Positions 7,978 through 16,502 of a stretch of 64,000 bases of DNA are shown here, one piece after another. Both the position numbers and the translations under genes were made by a program. Source of the stretch: Candidatus Methanoperedens nitratireducens (GTDB taxonomy: Archaea; Halobacteriota; Methanosarcinia; Methanosarcinales; Methanoperedenaceae); contig NZ_JMIY01000004.1 in NCBI RefSeq assembly GCF_000685155.1, positions 64,492-128,491 on the forward strand. The letters are read 5' to 3'. Under the pieces are notes generated by a model. The model worked only from the letters and a program-made list of their open reading frames with translations, had not been told where the DNA came from and ran no database searches. Every line of letters starts with the position of its first letter. Position 1 is the first letter of the stretch.

Positions 7978-8790
7978 GTGATTCCCATAAAAAACTTCTT
8001 TAATATGAAGCGGTTCCTGGAATCCGGGGAGGCAGTGACAGAAGTAATGGACTTCATTACAATCGTTGGAATCCTCATTCTTTCTTTCAGTCTTATAGGA
8101 CTCGCAGGATATCCTATACTGGAGAGTGCCCAGAAGACAAGGTACACAGAGAATACAAGGCAGAGCTTTGTTGTGCTTGCTGATAATATCAATAAGGTAG
8201 CGCTCGGACAGGCGCCTTCCCAGAGTGCAGAGCTCAAGATGTACGGAGGGACGCTTGGGGTTGTAAGGGTTAGCACGATCCAGATCAATGGGACTGTATT
8301 CAATGAGACCAGCTATAGCAATGAGAGTCTAACAGTTGACCTGCCGATGTACAGCATTGAAAACTCCATAGGAGATAATGTAGTTGCATACGAGGGTACA
8401 GGAGTATGGGTAAAATATCCGACAGGTACCGTATTGAATGCTTACAAGCCGCTTATTACCAATATGAGCGATGTGCTGATCATACCTGTCGTATATATAA
8501 CCGGGAAATCAGCAATATCCGGCAGCGGTATGAGCAGGGTGACTGTATGCCAGCAGGAGCTTCCAACAGAAGAGGGCGGATGCGGGATGCCAAGTGTTAC
8601 CATCTTTAGAAATGTGAGCAATATCACTGTAACGATCACTGGAGATTACTCAGAGGGATGGCGGGATTATTTCATAAACACAATGAAGTGGAGCTACGAC
8701 CCCGGCGAGACATATACTGCAAAATTAAATACCGCTAAAAATCTGGATCTTTATATAGTGCAATCAAGGATTTACACGGTGATAACATGA
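7978..8790 (+). CDS. Pilin-like membrane-anchored protein (DUF7289-like)
   Basis: 270 residues. The N-terminus has GEAVTEVMDFITIVGILILS, a polar leader followed by a TM helix, resembling DUF7289/archaellin-like proteins. A motif GG-x-LGVVRVS and a beta-rich outside domain follow. GTG 7978 is chosen because of the TATA box at the right distance; the internal ATG at 8005 has no RBS and would still keep the leader. The next gene, which overlaps by ATGA, is a longer paralogue sharing the pattern VAYEGxGVW-KYP. Confidence 0.72.
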   Translation: MIPIKNFFNMKRFLESGEAVTEVMDFITIVGILILSFSLIGLAGYPILESAQKTRYTENTRQSFVVLADNINKVALGQAPSQSAELKMYGGTLGVVRVSTIQINGTVFNETSYSNESLTVDLPMYSIENSIGDNVVAYEGTGVWVKYPTGTVLNAYKPLITNMSDVLIIPVVYITGKSAISGSGMSRVTVCQQELPTEEGGCGMPSVTIFRNVSNITVTITGDYSEGWRDYFINTMKWSYDPGETYTAKLNTAKNLDLYIVQSRIYTVIT

Positions 8791-10223
8791 AATTCCTGAG
8801 ATCAGAAAAAGCAGCCTCAGAGGTTATAGGCCATGTTATCATATTAGGCCTGACTATTACAGGAGTAGCCCTGATAGCGCTGATCGGCGTACCTTCAATT
8901 TTCAGCCTGCAGGATATGGCAAATATCAGGAATGCGGAGCAAGCCTTCACGGTGCTGGATTCCCGCGCAAGCATCGCGTTGCTCGGTGAGTCTCCGATGC
9001 AGGTTGTGGATATAAACCTTGGTGGAGGCACTCTGGCAGTTAAACCTAACGGAACAGGCAGGGAGAGCTATATGATAATAGGACGTGAGAACGAAGGTGA
9101 TACTATTATAATACCTATGGGGAAGATGGAATACCGCCTCGGGGACAGGATAGTGGCATACGAGGGAGGAGGGGTCTGGTCAAAATATCCCTCAGGCGGC
9201 TCGGTCATGCTCTCACCTCCGGAATTTCACTATAACGGCAGGACGCTGACACTCCCAGCAATCAATATAGCCGGGGATGCCGCTATCGGAGGAAAAGGAG
9301 CGGCAGCAGTTTACTTAAAGAAAAACGGAACTAAGGTAATATTCCCTGATCCTTACCAGGGCACAAACAGGACAAACCCGATAAATTCCAGCATAAGTGG
9401 AACGATCTATGTGAATGTTACAAGCGACTTCTACGATGCATGGGCTGATTATGCCAGAAGTCTATTATATACCAAGGTCAGAACTGATGAAAATAACCGT
9501 ACAGCCAGCATAGAACTTACGGTTGTTCCTTCAGGTTTTGGAGCAAGCACAGATATAACCTATCCGGTCAGTTTCAGGGGGCTTCCGGATACTGGCGCGC
9601 CGCTGGATAACTTCAGTTTCAGGATTTATAATAATAATAATTTTAATAATTTTAACTGGGACATCCGTGCAAAAACCGGGAATAGGATATTAATATTCTA
9701 TATAAAAAAGAACCCACCAAATCGCGTAGAACTCATGGTTGGTTACCAAGATAATGATAATATTATTAATCCTAGTGATGGTGAGACATGGGGAGGGGCT
9801 AATTTTTATATACAAACTGATGCGAAGGGAAGTTATATTGATGTGGATTTACTGGACATAAGTAGGAACCTTACCTATCAAAATGAAAATGTCGGATCTA
9901 CTAATGCCAATTTATGCCAGCAGCCTGTTAGTGGGACAGTTAGAGGTATTCGCACTACGGCTGATTCTTGGAGCAATATTTACATAAACACTAGTAATGC
10001 AAATAAGACACAGTCTATCTATAATGTAACCCAGCACTACATCAGGAAAATGGCGGAAGGCGGGGATATATTCTTTTTTAAGTGTGCGCCTGCTGTCAAT
10101 AACGAGCAGAACCAGAATAATGAACCTGCGGATGACTCCAGCGTGCTCGTGGACTACAACCCCGTAGGTGCCATCACTTTCCTTTATATCTCAGATAATA
10201 AGGCAGATGTGACTGCCGGTTGA
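8787..10223 (+). CDS. Large pilin-like surface protein (DUF7289-like)
   Basis: 478 residues. A short leader (MKFLRSEKAASEVIGHVIIL) and one TM are followed by an outside region paralogous to the preceding gene: both have LGGGTLAV/YGGTLGVV, VAYEGGGVWSKYP and a DFYDAWADY/DYSEGWRDY block. The C-terminal 200 residues are Asn-rich and unique to this protein. It is likely the tip or major structural member of whatever the cluster makes. Start ATG 8787 overlaps the previous stop by four bases. Confidence 0.72.
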   Translation: MKFLRSEKAASEVIGHVIILGLTITGVALIALIGVPSIFSLQDMANIRNAEQAFTVLDSRASIALLGESPMQVVDINLGGGTLAVKPNGTGRESYMIIGRENEGDTIIIPMGKMEYRLGDRIVAYEGGGVWSKYPSGGSVMLSPPEFHYNGRTLTLPAINIAGDAAIGGKGAAAVYLKKNGTKVIFPDPYQGTNRTNPINSSISGTIYVNVTSDFYDAWADYARSLLYTKVRTDENNRTASIELTVVPSGFGASTDITYPVSFRGLPDTGAPLDNFSFRIYNNNNFNNFNWDIRAKTGNRILIFYIKKNPPNRVELMVGYQDNDNIINPSDGETWGGANFYIQTDAKGSYIDVDLLDISRNLTYQNENVGSTNANLCQQPVSGTVRGIRTTADSWSNIYINTSNANKTQSIYNVTQHYIRKMAEGGDIFFFKCAPAVNNEQNQNNEPADDSSVLVDYNPVGAITFLYISDNKADVTAG

Positions 10224-10343
10224 ATAATAATTTTTATTATGTTAATGTATTTAATCACATAGCTTTGTTTATAAACTCAGTATAGAGCACTATTTTATTA
10301 TCTAACCCGACGATAAATAGAAAAAGTTTAAGTATAAATACAG

Positions 10344-10355
10344 TATATTTAAAGC
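10344..10355 (+). promoter_or_regulatory. Probable promoter for the gene at 10414
   Basis: TATATTTAAAGC is a good archaeal TATA/BRE-like sequence about 60-70 bases before ATG 10414. Transcription would start near 10375-10380, leaving a short leader with the Shine-Dalgarno AGGAGGT at 10402-10408. A second TA-rich candidate, GTATAAATAC, lies just upstream at 10332. Confidence 0.5.
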
Positions 10356-10413
10356 TTGAGGTCAGTCTATCCAGTAGACGATCTTGACGGAAAAGAGAAT
10401 CAGGAGGTAAATT

Positions 10414-11679
10414 ATGAATAGATATGCAGGTATCGTAACTGCAATAATCGTCATGGGCATGTTTGTCTTCGCCGGGATAAGCAGCACATCTGGCCAGGTT
10501 ATAGAAGCGCCAGAGAAGATAATCAGCGTCCCTCCCATGCCTGCGGGAGATATGCAGGCAGGCAATTTCACAAAGCTTGAGATATCACCCCGCTACGGCA
10601 ATTTCAGGCTGCAGCCGGGGGAAAGCAAGGAAATGACGATCACCATCAGGAACAGGGAGAAAAAAACGGTAAGTATTAAACCCGATGTCGTTATACAGCC
10701 TTATGGCGAGTATATGATCGAGAAAGAGTGGATAACAGTAACGCCGGACAGCGCTGATATAGGGGCGGAAGACAGCCAGAAGTTCACGGTAAAAGCATCG
10801 ATCCCGAAGGATGCATCCATAGGATACTACAGCGCCCAGATCGCTTTTACAGATGAGGTAATACCTGTGCCCTATCCGCAGCCATTTCCCAGTTATGTCC
10901 ATTCATTCGGCCTTTCAATCGATGTCTGGGCTCCACCTAAAATCCAGATAATGTCACCTTATATAAATGACCAGCTTGAGGCCGGGAAGGAATCTGATTA
11001 CGAGATAAAACTAAAGAACACAGGGGATAAGGATATAGGCATAAGCCCCAGGATAGGGAGCGATATGGGCTATATGGGACCATACGGTAGAGTAAGCACT
11101 CTAACTGATGATGCCATAACTATAACTGCGCCAAAGAATGTTCCGGCCGGTGCGGTCGAGGTAGTAAAGATACACGTTAAAGTGCCTGCAGATGTTAAAG
11201 GCTATTATAACGGCTATATTGATCTTGGTATAGACGATCCCTCGGTTAGAGAATGGGAAGGAAGGGTACAGCTCAGCTTCAATATATGGAAGCAGCCAGT
11301 CGATCCTTTTGTAAAGAGCTTCAACCTGAAAGAAGCTGCACCCACAACCATAGAGATCAGCTCAAACTTCTTCGGGATGTACCCATGGGGTCCATGGAAT
11401 CAGGGGACAAAAACCGCAAAAGAACCATCTTTTGAAACCTCACTTGAGGGCGCGGATGGTAAAGCCGAGCTAAAAGTCGTAAAGACCGTGATAAAAGGCA
11501 GTGTGAGCATGGGGAGCGAGATTCCTCCATGGGAAATTGAGAGCACGGGTATATACCAGGAGATGGGAACACAGTATATAGAGACATACTCTGCTGATAT
11601 TCCTGCAGGTGAATGGAAACTGAAGGTGCTGCCCAGGAACACGGACCGGTTTGAGTACACTATAACGATAGGAGGGTGA
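10414..11679 (+). CDS. Exported protein with repeated Ig-like (NEW3/COG1470-type) domains
   Basis: 421 residues with a signal peptide (TM about residues 5-25, small residues then GQVIE). Two beta-sandwich blocks follow with the pattern seen in NEW3/COG1470 proteins: LQPGESKEMTITIRN near residue 68 and KESDYEIKLKNTGDKDIG near 190. There is no C-terminal anchor. The start follows AGGAGGT. It follows the pilin-like cluster but has its own promoter, so a role at the cell surface is likely while the partner is unknown. Confidence 0.7.
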   Translation: MNRYAGIVTAIIVMGMFVFAGISSTSGQVIEAPEKIISVPPMPAGDMQAGNFTKLEISPRYGNFRLQPGESKEMTITIRNREKKTVSIKPDVVIQPYGEYMIEKEWITVTPDSADIGAEDSQKFTVKASIPKDASIGYYSAQIAFTDEVIPVPYPQPFPSYVHSFGLSIDVWAPPKIQIMSPYINDQLEAGKESDYEIKLKNTGDKDIGISPRIGSDMGYMGPYGRVSTLTDDAITITAPKNVPAGAVEVVKIHVKVPADVKGYYNGYIDLGIDDPSVREWEGRVQLSFNIWKQPVDPFVKSFNLKEAAPTTIEISSNFFGMYPWGPWNQGTKTAKEPSFETSLEGADGKAELKVVKTVIKGSVSMGSEIPPWEIESTGIYQEMGTQYIETYSADIPAGEWKLKVLPRNTDRFEYTITIGG

Positions 11680-11722
11680 TCCCTCTTTTTTATTTTTTAT
11701 AAAAGATAAAGGTCGCTGGATC

Positions 11723-12298
11723 ATGGATACAAAGATAAAACTCGTAACCGGATCTATTGTTCTGATATTAATCCTCAGTATCGGGCTCAGCTTAAACCAG
11801 GGGCAGCCTGATGTAAGGCCTTCATGGGTGCACCAGGTAGAGTGGTCAGATAAGCCAGATGATGCCGCAAAGATAGAGGAACTGCTGTGGGCAGAAATAA
11901 TCCCTTATAGAACGGAATATGAGATTGTAAATATAAGCGCAAAAAGAGAGAAAGAGGATATGCGCCTGAGGATAATAGCCCGTACAAAAGACTCGGATAG
12001 CCCTGATATCTACGATTTTGTGTATGATGAGAAAAGACTGCTGCTGACAGGCTATCTCCTTGAAGCAGTATCGCCAGTTTACAGGAACGAGGCAATCGGC
12101 ATTGCGCTCGGGAACCAGGAAGTAGCAGCCTCAGTTGCGAACGCTGGCGCTCCGACTGTAAGACGCATCCTGCCGGGGACATCTGAGAAATTCTATGCGC
12201 CAAAAATGCTGTTGAGCGTGACATGGAGAGGGACTTCTGCATTGATCGATCCGGATGAGAGAAAAGTGGTGGACGTCTGGAAAGAGAGCGTAAATTGA
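11723..12298 (+). CDS. Membrane-anchored protein of unknown function
   Basis: 191 residues: one N-terminal TM (residues 6-24) and a mixed alpha/beta domain outside. I do not recognise the family. Its stop codon TGA (12296-12298) falls inside the first bases of a sequence block that is repeated at 17304, so insertion of that block may have set the present C-terminus. It follows the 10414 gene by 43 bases and may share its transcript. Confidence 0.6.
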   Translation: MDTKIKLVTGSIVLILILSIGLSLNQGQPDVRPSWVHQVEWSDKPDDAAKIEELLWAEIIPYRTEYEIVNISAKREKEDMRLRIIARTKDSDSPDIYDFVYDEKRLLLTGYLLEAVSPVYRNEAIGIALGNQEVAASVANAGAPTVRRILPGTSEKFYAPKMLLSVTWRGTSALIDPDERKVVDVWKESVN

Positions 12299-12438
12299 GC
12301 TATTATACTAAATATGCCTCTCTATAAAAAGGGAAAACTGTTGAGCAAGCTTAGGTATAGCTTTATGGTTCATAATTTTTGGAGAGGGAATCATTAAATG
12401 GTTTAGAATATTAATAGGTGTACCGATTCCTGATTAGA
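12294..12438 (+). pseudogene. Internally deleted copy of the membrane-protein gene at 17324
   Basis: These 145 bases match 17304-17840 from end to end except for a few substitutions and one 392-base deletion. The length difference is exactly 392, so no other indel exists. The deletion joins two TTA triplets (17361-17363 and 17753-17755 in the intact copy). Because 392 is not divisible by three the remaining frame shifts and stops early. Both copies begin with ATTGAGCTATTATA and end with CCGATTCCTGATTAGA, then the flanks diverge abruptly. Confidence 0.85.
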
Positions 12439-12452
12439 CGAGAGGATTGAAG

Positions 12453-13358
12453 ATGGCGGTTGAGATCTCACATATATCAAAATCATTTAACGGGCAATCT
12501 GTAGTTAAGGACATATCTTTTGATATTGCACCGGGCGAGGTGTTCGGCCTGATAGGGCCGAATGGAGCAGGGAAAACCAGTATAATACGCATGCTGCTTG
12601 ATATAATAAGACCTGATTCAGGCAGGATCAGAATCCTGGATGGCTCACCTGAGGGAATAAAGGACAGGATAGGCTATCTTCCTGAGGAGAGGGGGCTGTA
12701 TCGAAGGCTGACAGTTATGGATACTCTCATGTATCTTGGCGCATTGAAGAACAGACAGAACAGAGAGAGCAGAGAGAGAACACTTGAACTTCTTGAGAAG
12801 ATGGATATGCTCTTGCATAAGGATAAGAGGATCTCTGAGCTTAGCAAGGGCATGCAGCAGAAAATCCAGCTCATTGCCGCGATAGGCCACAACCCTGAAC
12901 TCATAATCCTTGATGAGCCTTTCTCAGGCCTTGACCCTTTAAACATGAAACTTGTAAAAGACCTGATACTTGAACTTGGCAGAGAGGGAAAAACCATACT
13001 GATCAGTACGCATATGATGGACCAGGTTGAGCGAATGTGCGACAGGATATTCATGATAAACAGGGGAAGCGGGGTCTTATACGGCAGCGTTGGAGAGATA
13101 AAATCCAGGTACGGGAAAAACACCATTTTCCTCGAGTTCGAAGGGGAGCTCAAGAACATAAAAGGTGTTAAAAAAATCAATCACTCAGGCAAGTATGCAG
13201 AATTGGTTCTTGACGCAGGCGCAGATGCCCAGGATGTGTTAAAGAACATAGTGAGCGAGGTGAGGGTAAGCAGATTCGAGCTTTCTGCGCCTTCCCTGAA
13301 TGAGATATTCATAGAGGTGGTGGAACATGATAAAGTGGATCACAATAGCAAAACATGA
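12453..13358 (+). CDS. ABC transporter ATP-binding protein (NatA-like)
   Basis: 301 residues from ATG 12453, seven bases after GAGG; the upstream TTG at 12447 is less well placed. Walker A is GPNGAGKTS (near residue 38), the signature is LSKGMQQK, Walker B is LIILDEPFSGLDP and the switch His is in STHMMDQ. The C-terminal accessory tail fits sodium- or drug-export type NatA proteins. Its stop lies 32 bases inside the next gene, a permease, so they form one two-gene exporter. Substrate unknown. Confidence 0.88.
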   Translation: MAVEISHISKSFNGQSVVKDISFDIAPGEVFGLIGPNGAGKTSIIRMLLDIIRPDSGRIRILDGSPEGIKDRIGYLPEERGLYRRLTVMDTLMYLGALKNRQNRESRERTLELLEKMDMLLHKDKRISELSKGMQQKIQLIAAIGHNPELIILDEPFSGLDPLNMKLVKDLILELGREGKTILISTHMMDQVERMCDRIFMINRGSGVLYGSVGEIKSRYGKNTIFLEFEGELKNIKGVKKINHSGKYAELVLDAGADAQDVLKNIVSEVRVSRFELSAPSLNEIFIEVVEHDKVDHNSKT

Positions 13359-14511
13359 ATACGTATACAATATACGCAGGAAAGAATTTCTCTTTGTAAC
13401 TTTTGGGCTGCCGTTATTTATTCTGGCGATCATGGGACTGCCAGTGCTTTTAGCGGGCAGCAGCGCAAGCCCTGAAGAATACATGATAGGCTATGTGGAT
13501 AGAACAGATCTGTTTGATTCTGTGAATTTCATTAAATACACGGATGAAGGACTTGCAAAAAAAGACCTGCTGGACGGCAGGATTACCCACTTCTTTGTCA
13601 TACCGGCGGATTACACTGTGACCGGGAAGATTGATATCTTTTCGGCAAAAAAGGGATTTCTGGGATCAATGGCAGTTGAGAGTCAGATAAAAGGCTTCCT
13701 GCTGGATAATCTGCTGAAAACTGAGACAAAAGAGATAGTGGAAAGGGCAAAGAATCCGATTAACAGCGAATATTTCACGCTCAATGATAGGGGAGAGAGC
13801 ACTGATGCAGGGTTATCCGCATTCCTGATCTCTATAGCATTCGCAGTTTTTTTCATGCTCTCCATCTTCTCCTCATCGAATTTTCTCCTGCAGGGCGTTG
13901 TAGAAGAAAAAGAGAGCAGGGTTATGGAGATCCTGCTGTCATCGATCTCGTATCGGGATCTGCTCATAGGCAAGATATTTGGACTTGGAGCAGTCGGCCT
14001 GACCCAGATACTTATATGGTTTATTATAGGAATGGTGCTGATGTCCTCAAATCCGATATCTCTTGCATCTCTGCTTGGCAGGGTACATATCTCTATCCCG
14101 CTGTTGATGTTTGCTATCGGCTATTTTATACTGGGATACCTCGTCTTTGCAAGCATAATGGCAGGCATCGGGGCAGTTGCAACGACTTCAAGAGAAGGAC
14201 AGCAGATAGCAGGGATATTTTCGATAACAGGTGCTATACCATTAATAATCTCTCAATTCATTATCGCAAATCCCAATGCAGTTCTCGCAAAAGCGCTCAG
14301 TTTCTTTCCACTGACCTCTCCAATTACAATTGTAATGAGACTATCCCTGGCACAGGTGCAGTTCTATGAGATTATTATCAGCACTCTGGTATTGATGGCT
14401 TCGATTCTTATTATAATAGAGTTGTCTGTCAGGATATTCAGGGCGAGCCTTTTGATGTACGGGAAAAAACCAGCTATCAAAGAGGTGGTGAAATATTTGC
14501 ATGAGGGGTAA
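13327..14511 (+). CDS. ABC-2 type permease (NatB-like)
   Basis: 394 residues. One TM near residues 18-38, a large outside loop of about 130 residues, then five or more TMs starting near ISIAFAVFFMLSIFS, with the family turn VEEKESRVMEILLSS. The start ATG 13327 overlaps the ATPase gene and follows GAGGTGG, indicating translational coupling. Together the two proteins would make a homodimeric or heterodimeric ABC exporter in the membrane. Confidence 0.85.
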   Translation: MIKWITIAKHEYVYNIRRKEFLFVTFGLPLFILAIMGLPVLLAGSSASPEEYMIGYVDRTDLFDSVNFIKYTDEGLAKKDLLDGRITHFFVIPADYTVTGKIDIFSAKKGFLGSMAVESQIKGFLLDNLLKTETKEIVERAKNPINSEYFTLNDRGESTDAGLSAFLISIAFAVFFMLSIFSSSNFLLQGVVEEKESRVMEILLSSISYRDLLIGKIFGLGAVGLTQILIWFIIGMVLMSSNPISLASLLGRVHISIPLLMFAIGYFILGYLVFASIMAGIGAVATTSREGQQIAGIFSITGAIPLIISQFIIANPNAVLAKALSFFPLTSPITIVMRLSLAQVQFYEIIISTLVLMASILIIIELSVRIFRASLLMYGKKPAIKEVVKYLHEG

Positions 14512-14684
14512 TGCTTACAGATACGACCTGAAGTAAAGCTCTATATTCTTTTTCTATTGATTCAGTAAGAACCATTACGGCATCTCTTATTATCCCACGA
14601 TAGCTTTATTAATAATCTTTGTAAATTATATGTTATGGCAACTATCATTATGCTCATAAAGGCTTATAAAGGAAGTGGATCTTA

Positions 14685-15470
14685 ATGAAATCAAGAGGGT
14701 TATTAAGTGTCCTTACATTTTCAGAAAAACGTGAAAATCTTCTCTTTTTGTTACTTAATGAACCAAAGACCATAGCTGAGATAAAAGGCTATCTCAATGT
14801 CTCTACTCCGGAGATTTTTCCCCGTATAAAGGAGATGGAAACTAAGAATTTAATTTATAAAGAAAATAAATACTATGCTCTAACTCCGATTGGAAAAGTT
14901 GTGGCTAAATTTTTTCAGCCATTAGTCAATACCTTGCATGTAATAGAAGAGAATGAAGAATTCTGGAAAGAGCATAACATCGAAGCCATTCCACAATGTT
15001 TTTTAGAAAGAATTGATGAGTTAGGGAATTGCAGGTTTATTGAAAATAGATTGGAAGAGATGTATGAACCGCATACAGAATTTTTTGAGAATATCTCAAA
15101 ATCGGAGCTGGTAATGGGGGTTGCCCCGGTATTTAATCCCGCTTATCCAGCGTTCTTTTTACAGTTAGCACTACACAAAGTTCATGTATCCCTGATCTTA
15201 ACCAAAAATGTCTTTGAGAAGGTTAAGAATGAATATCGGGATGATCTTCAAAGATTTCTGGAATGCAATAATACAAGCCTGTACGTCTTAGATGACATTA
15301 GTTTAGCTTTTGTGGTAACCGATATTTTTCTTTCACTGTCTCTATTTTATAAGAATGGCATTTTTGATGCCCAAAGAGATCTAATAAGTTTTGATGAATC
15401 CGCTTTAAAATGGGGAGAAGAACTTTTCAATTACTATAAAGAACATTCCAAAGAAATAAAGAGTTTGTAA
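14685..15470 (+). CDS. FilR1-like winged-helix transcriptional regulator
   Basis: 261 residues. Residues 1-85 form a winged helix (AEIKGYLNVSTPEIFPRIKEM), and residues 110-255 match the FilR1/DUF1724 middle domain common in Methanosarcinales regulators (ELVMGVAPVFNPAYPAFFL and a C-terminal FDAQRDLISFD). Such proteins bind DNA in response to small ligands, mostly unknown. Its 3' end overlaps the convergent UbiA gene by 44 bases. The nearby palindromes at 16337 and 16375 are candidate sites, but this link is only by proximity. Confidence 0.82.
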   Translation: MKSRGLLSVLTFSEKRENLLFLLLNEPKTIAEIKGYLNVSTPEIFPRIKEMETKNLIYKENKYYALTPIGKVVAKFFQPLVNTLHVIEENEEFWKEHNIEAIPQCFLERIDELGNCRFIENRLEEMYEPHTEFFENISKSELVMGVAPVFNPAYPAFFLQLALHKVHVSLILTKNVFEKVKNEYRDDLQRFLECNNTSLYVLDDISLAFVVTDIFLSLSLFYKNGIFDAQRDLISFDESALKWGEELFNYYKEHSKEIKSL

Positions 15471-16146
15471 ATGCCCGCAGGCTAATTTCCATGGTAGATT
15501 CACCATCAACCAGGAACTCCCGTATAAGTTTTCTAGTCCTTGATTCGGCTTCAGTAGCTGCGGAGTAACAAGTAATGCAGATTATCCCTGCGAAGAGACT
15601 ATATAGCAATATTATTGGCTCAAACGCTATGATTCCCATAATAATCGCTAAGAGCATACCTATATGTGTCAGTATATGCAGGATCAAAAGAAAAGCTATG
15701 GTCTTTTTTTCACCTAACTGTACAGGTAAAGTTCTAATACCAGCCAGTGAATCACCCTTAACATCTTTAAAATCATATATCACCGAATTTATGAAAACCT
15801 TACTGCTGAAAAAAGAAAAAACAAAAATTAGCGGAACTATATTATCGGCTGATTTTCCGGCAATCCCTGTGATGAAAGTCCCCCATGTAAAGGCGACAAC
15901 GAGATTCTTGATTCCAATGCCGCTTTTAAGCTTCAAATTGAGTCTACCGATTTTTATGCCTTTGCTATATAAATAACCAATTATAAGCGGTAGAAAAGGC
16001 AGAGTATATAACCCCTCATTGAATAAAATTAAGGCTCCAGCGCTAAAGGCTGAGATGGACACAAGAAATGCGATATCCTTTCTTGAGCCTGTTAATTCAC
16101 TTCTGTTGACTGTATCCTCTTTGCATTCAAGTGTTCTGTCCAGGGT

Positions 16147-16160
16147 GTATATTGTATATC
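16147..16160. repeat. Tandem 7-bp duplication inside the UbiA gene
   Basis: GTATATT (16147-16153) is followed directly by GTATATC (16154-16160). One copy removed restores the prenyltransferase frame across its first aspartate motif, so this looks like the mutation that broke the gene. Confidence 0.75.
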
Positions 16161-16336
16161 ACAAGACCTCCAGCTATATAAGTTAGAAAGCTGGCTTCTG
16201 ATCCAAGGAAAAGGGAGGCTATGAAGAGCCTGAATGCTCCAGAAACCGCCACCAGTGTTGAAGCATTTAGAAGATGGACTGTTGCACTAAAGCCCACACC
16301 CAATATATTTATGTATTCTCTTATATTAGTAAAGTC

Positions 16337-16350
16337 GTATAAGATTATAC
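16337..16350. promoter_or_regulatory. Palindrome 1, possible operator
   Basis: GTATAAGATTATAC is an inverted repeat with an almost perfect match to a second copy at 16375. It overlaps the first codons of the longest UbiA reading frame, suggesting that gene really starts further downstream or that the site has a dual role. Confidence 0.5.
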
Positions 16351-16374
16351 GATTCAACTAATGTTATAGGATTG

Positions 16375-16388
16375 GTATAATATTATAC
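16375..16388. promoter_or_regulatory. Palindrome 2, possible operator
   Basis: GTATAATATTATAC is a perfect 14-bp palindrome differing at one position from palindrome 1, with centres 38 bp apart. It lies immediately before the TATA box of the secreted-protein gene at 16503, a typical position for an archaeal repressor or activator site. Confidence 0.5.
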
Positions 16389-16395
16389 AAAATTA

Positions 16396-16405
16396 CTTAT
16401 ATATA
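16396..16405 (+). promoter_or_regulatory. TATA box for the secreted-protein/membrane-protein pair
   Basis: CTTATATATA about 100 bases before ATG 16503. Transcription would start near 16425, leaving a leader of roughly 75 bases that ends with the Shine-Dalgarno GGAAGG at 16491-16496. Confidence 0.5.
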
Positions 16406-16502
16406 TTTTGGTCTCATACACAAGAGTGGCTTGTAATAGCGATGGGGAAAAACGCAGAGAACCACTGCGTTATAAAGCCTGAAATTGAAGGAAGGAAATA
16501 AC

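Larger units (their letters stand above)
15427..16357 (-). pseudogene. UbiA-family prenyltransferase gene broken by a 7-bp duplication
   Basis: Two frames together give a complete UbiA-type membrane prenyltransferase of about 307 residues. The N-terminal part (16127-16357) ends in the wrong frame, and the rest (to 15427) carries DRTLECKEDTVNRSE (first Asp-rich motif) and IYDFKDVKGDSLAG (second motif). The break is a near-perfect tandem repeat, GTATATT GTATATC on the plus strand at 16147-16160. Removing seven bases restores I-Y-T-L-D-R in frame. Substrate is unknown; UbiA enzymes make quinones, archaeol lipids and related prenyl products. A sequencing or assembly error remains possible. Confidence 0.8.

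Noticed and set aside
14512-14684. Minus-strand stretch reading MVLTESIEKEYRALLQVVSV and more
   Set aside because: It looks helical and could be coding, but it has a stop shortly upstream, no ribosome site and no family match, so I did not call a gene. The spacer is otherwise a promoter region for the regulator at 14685.
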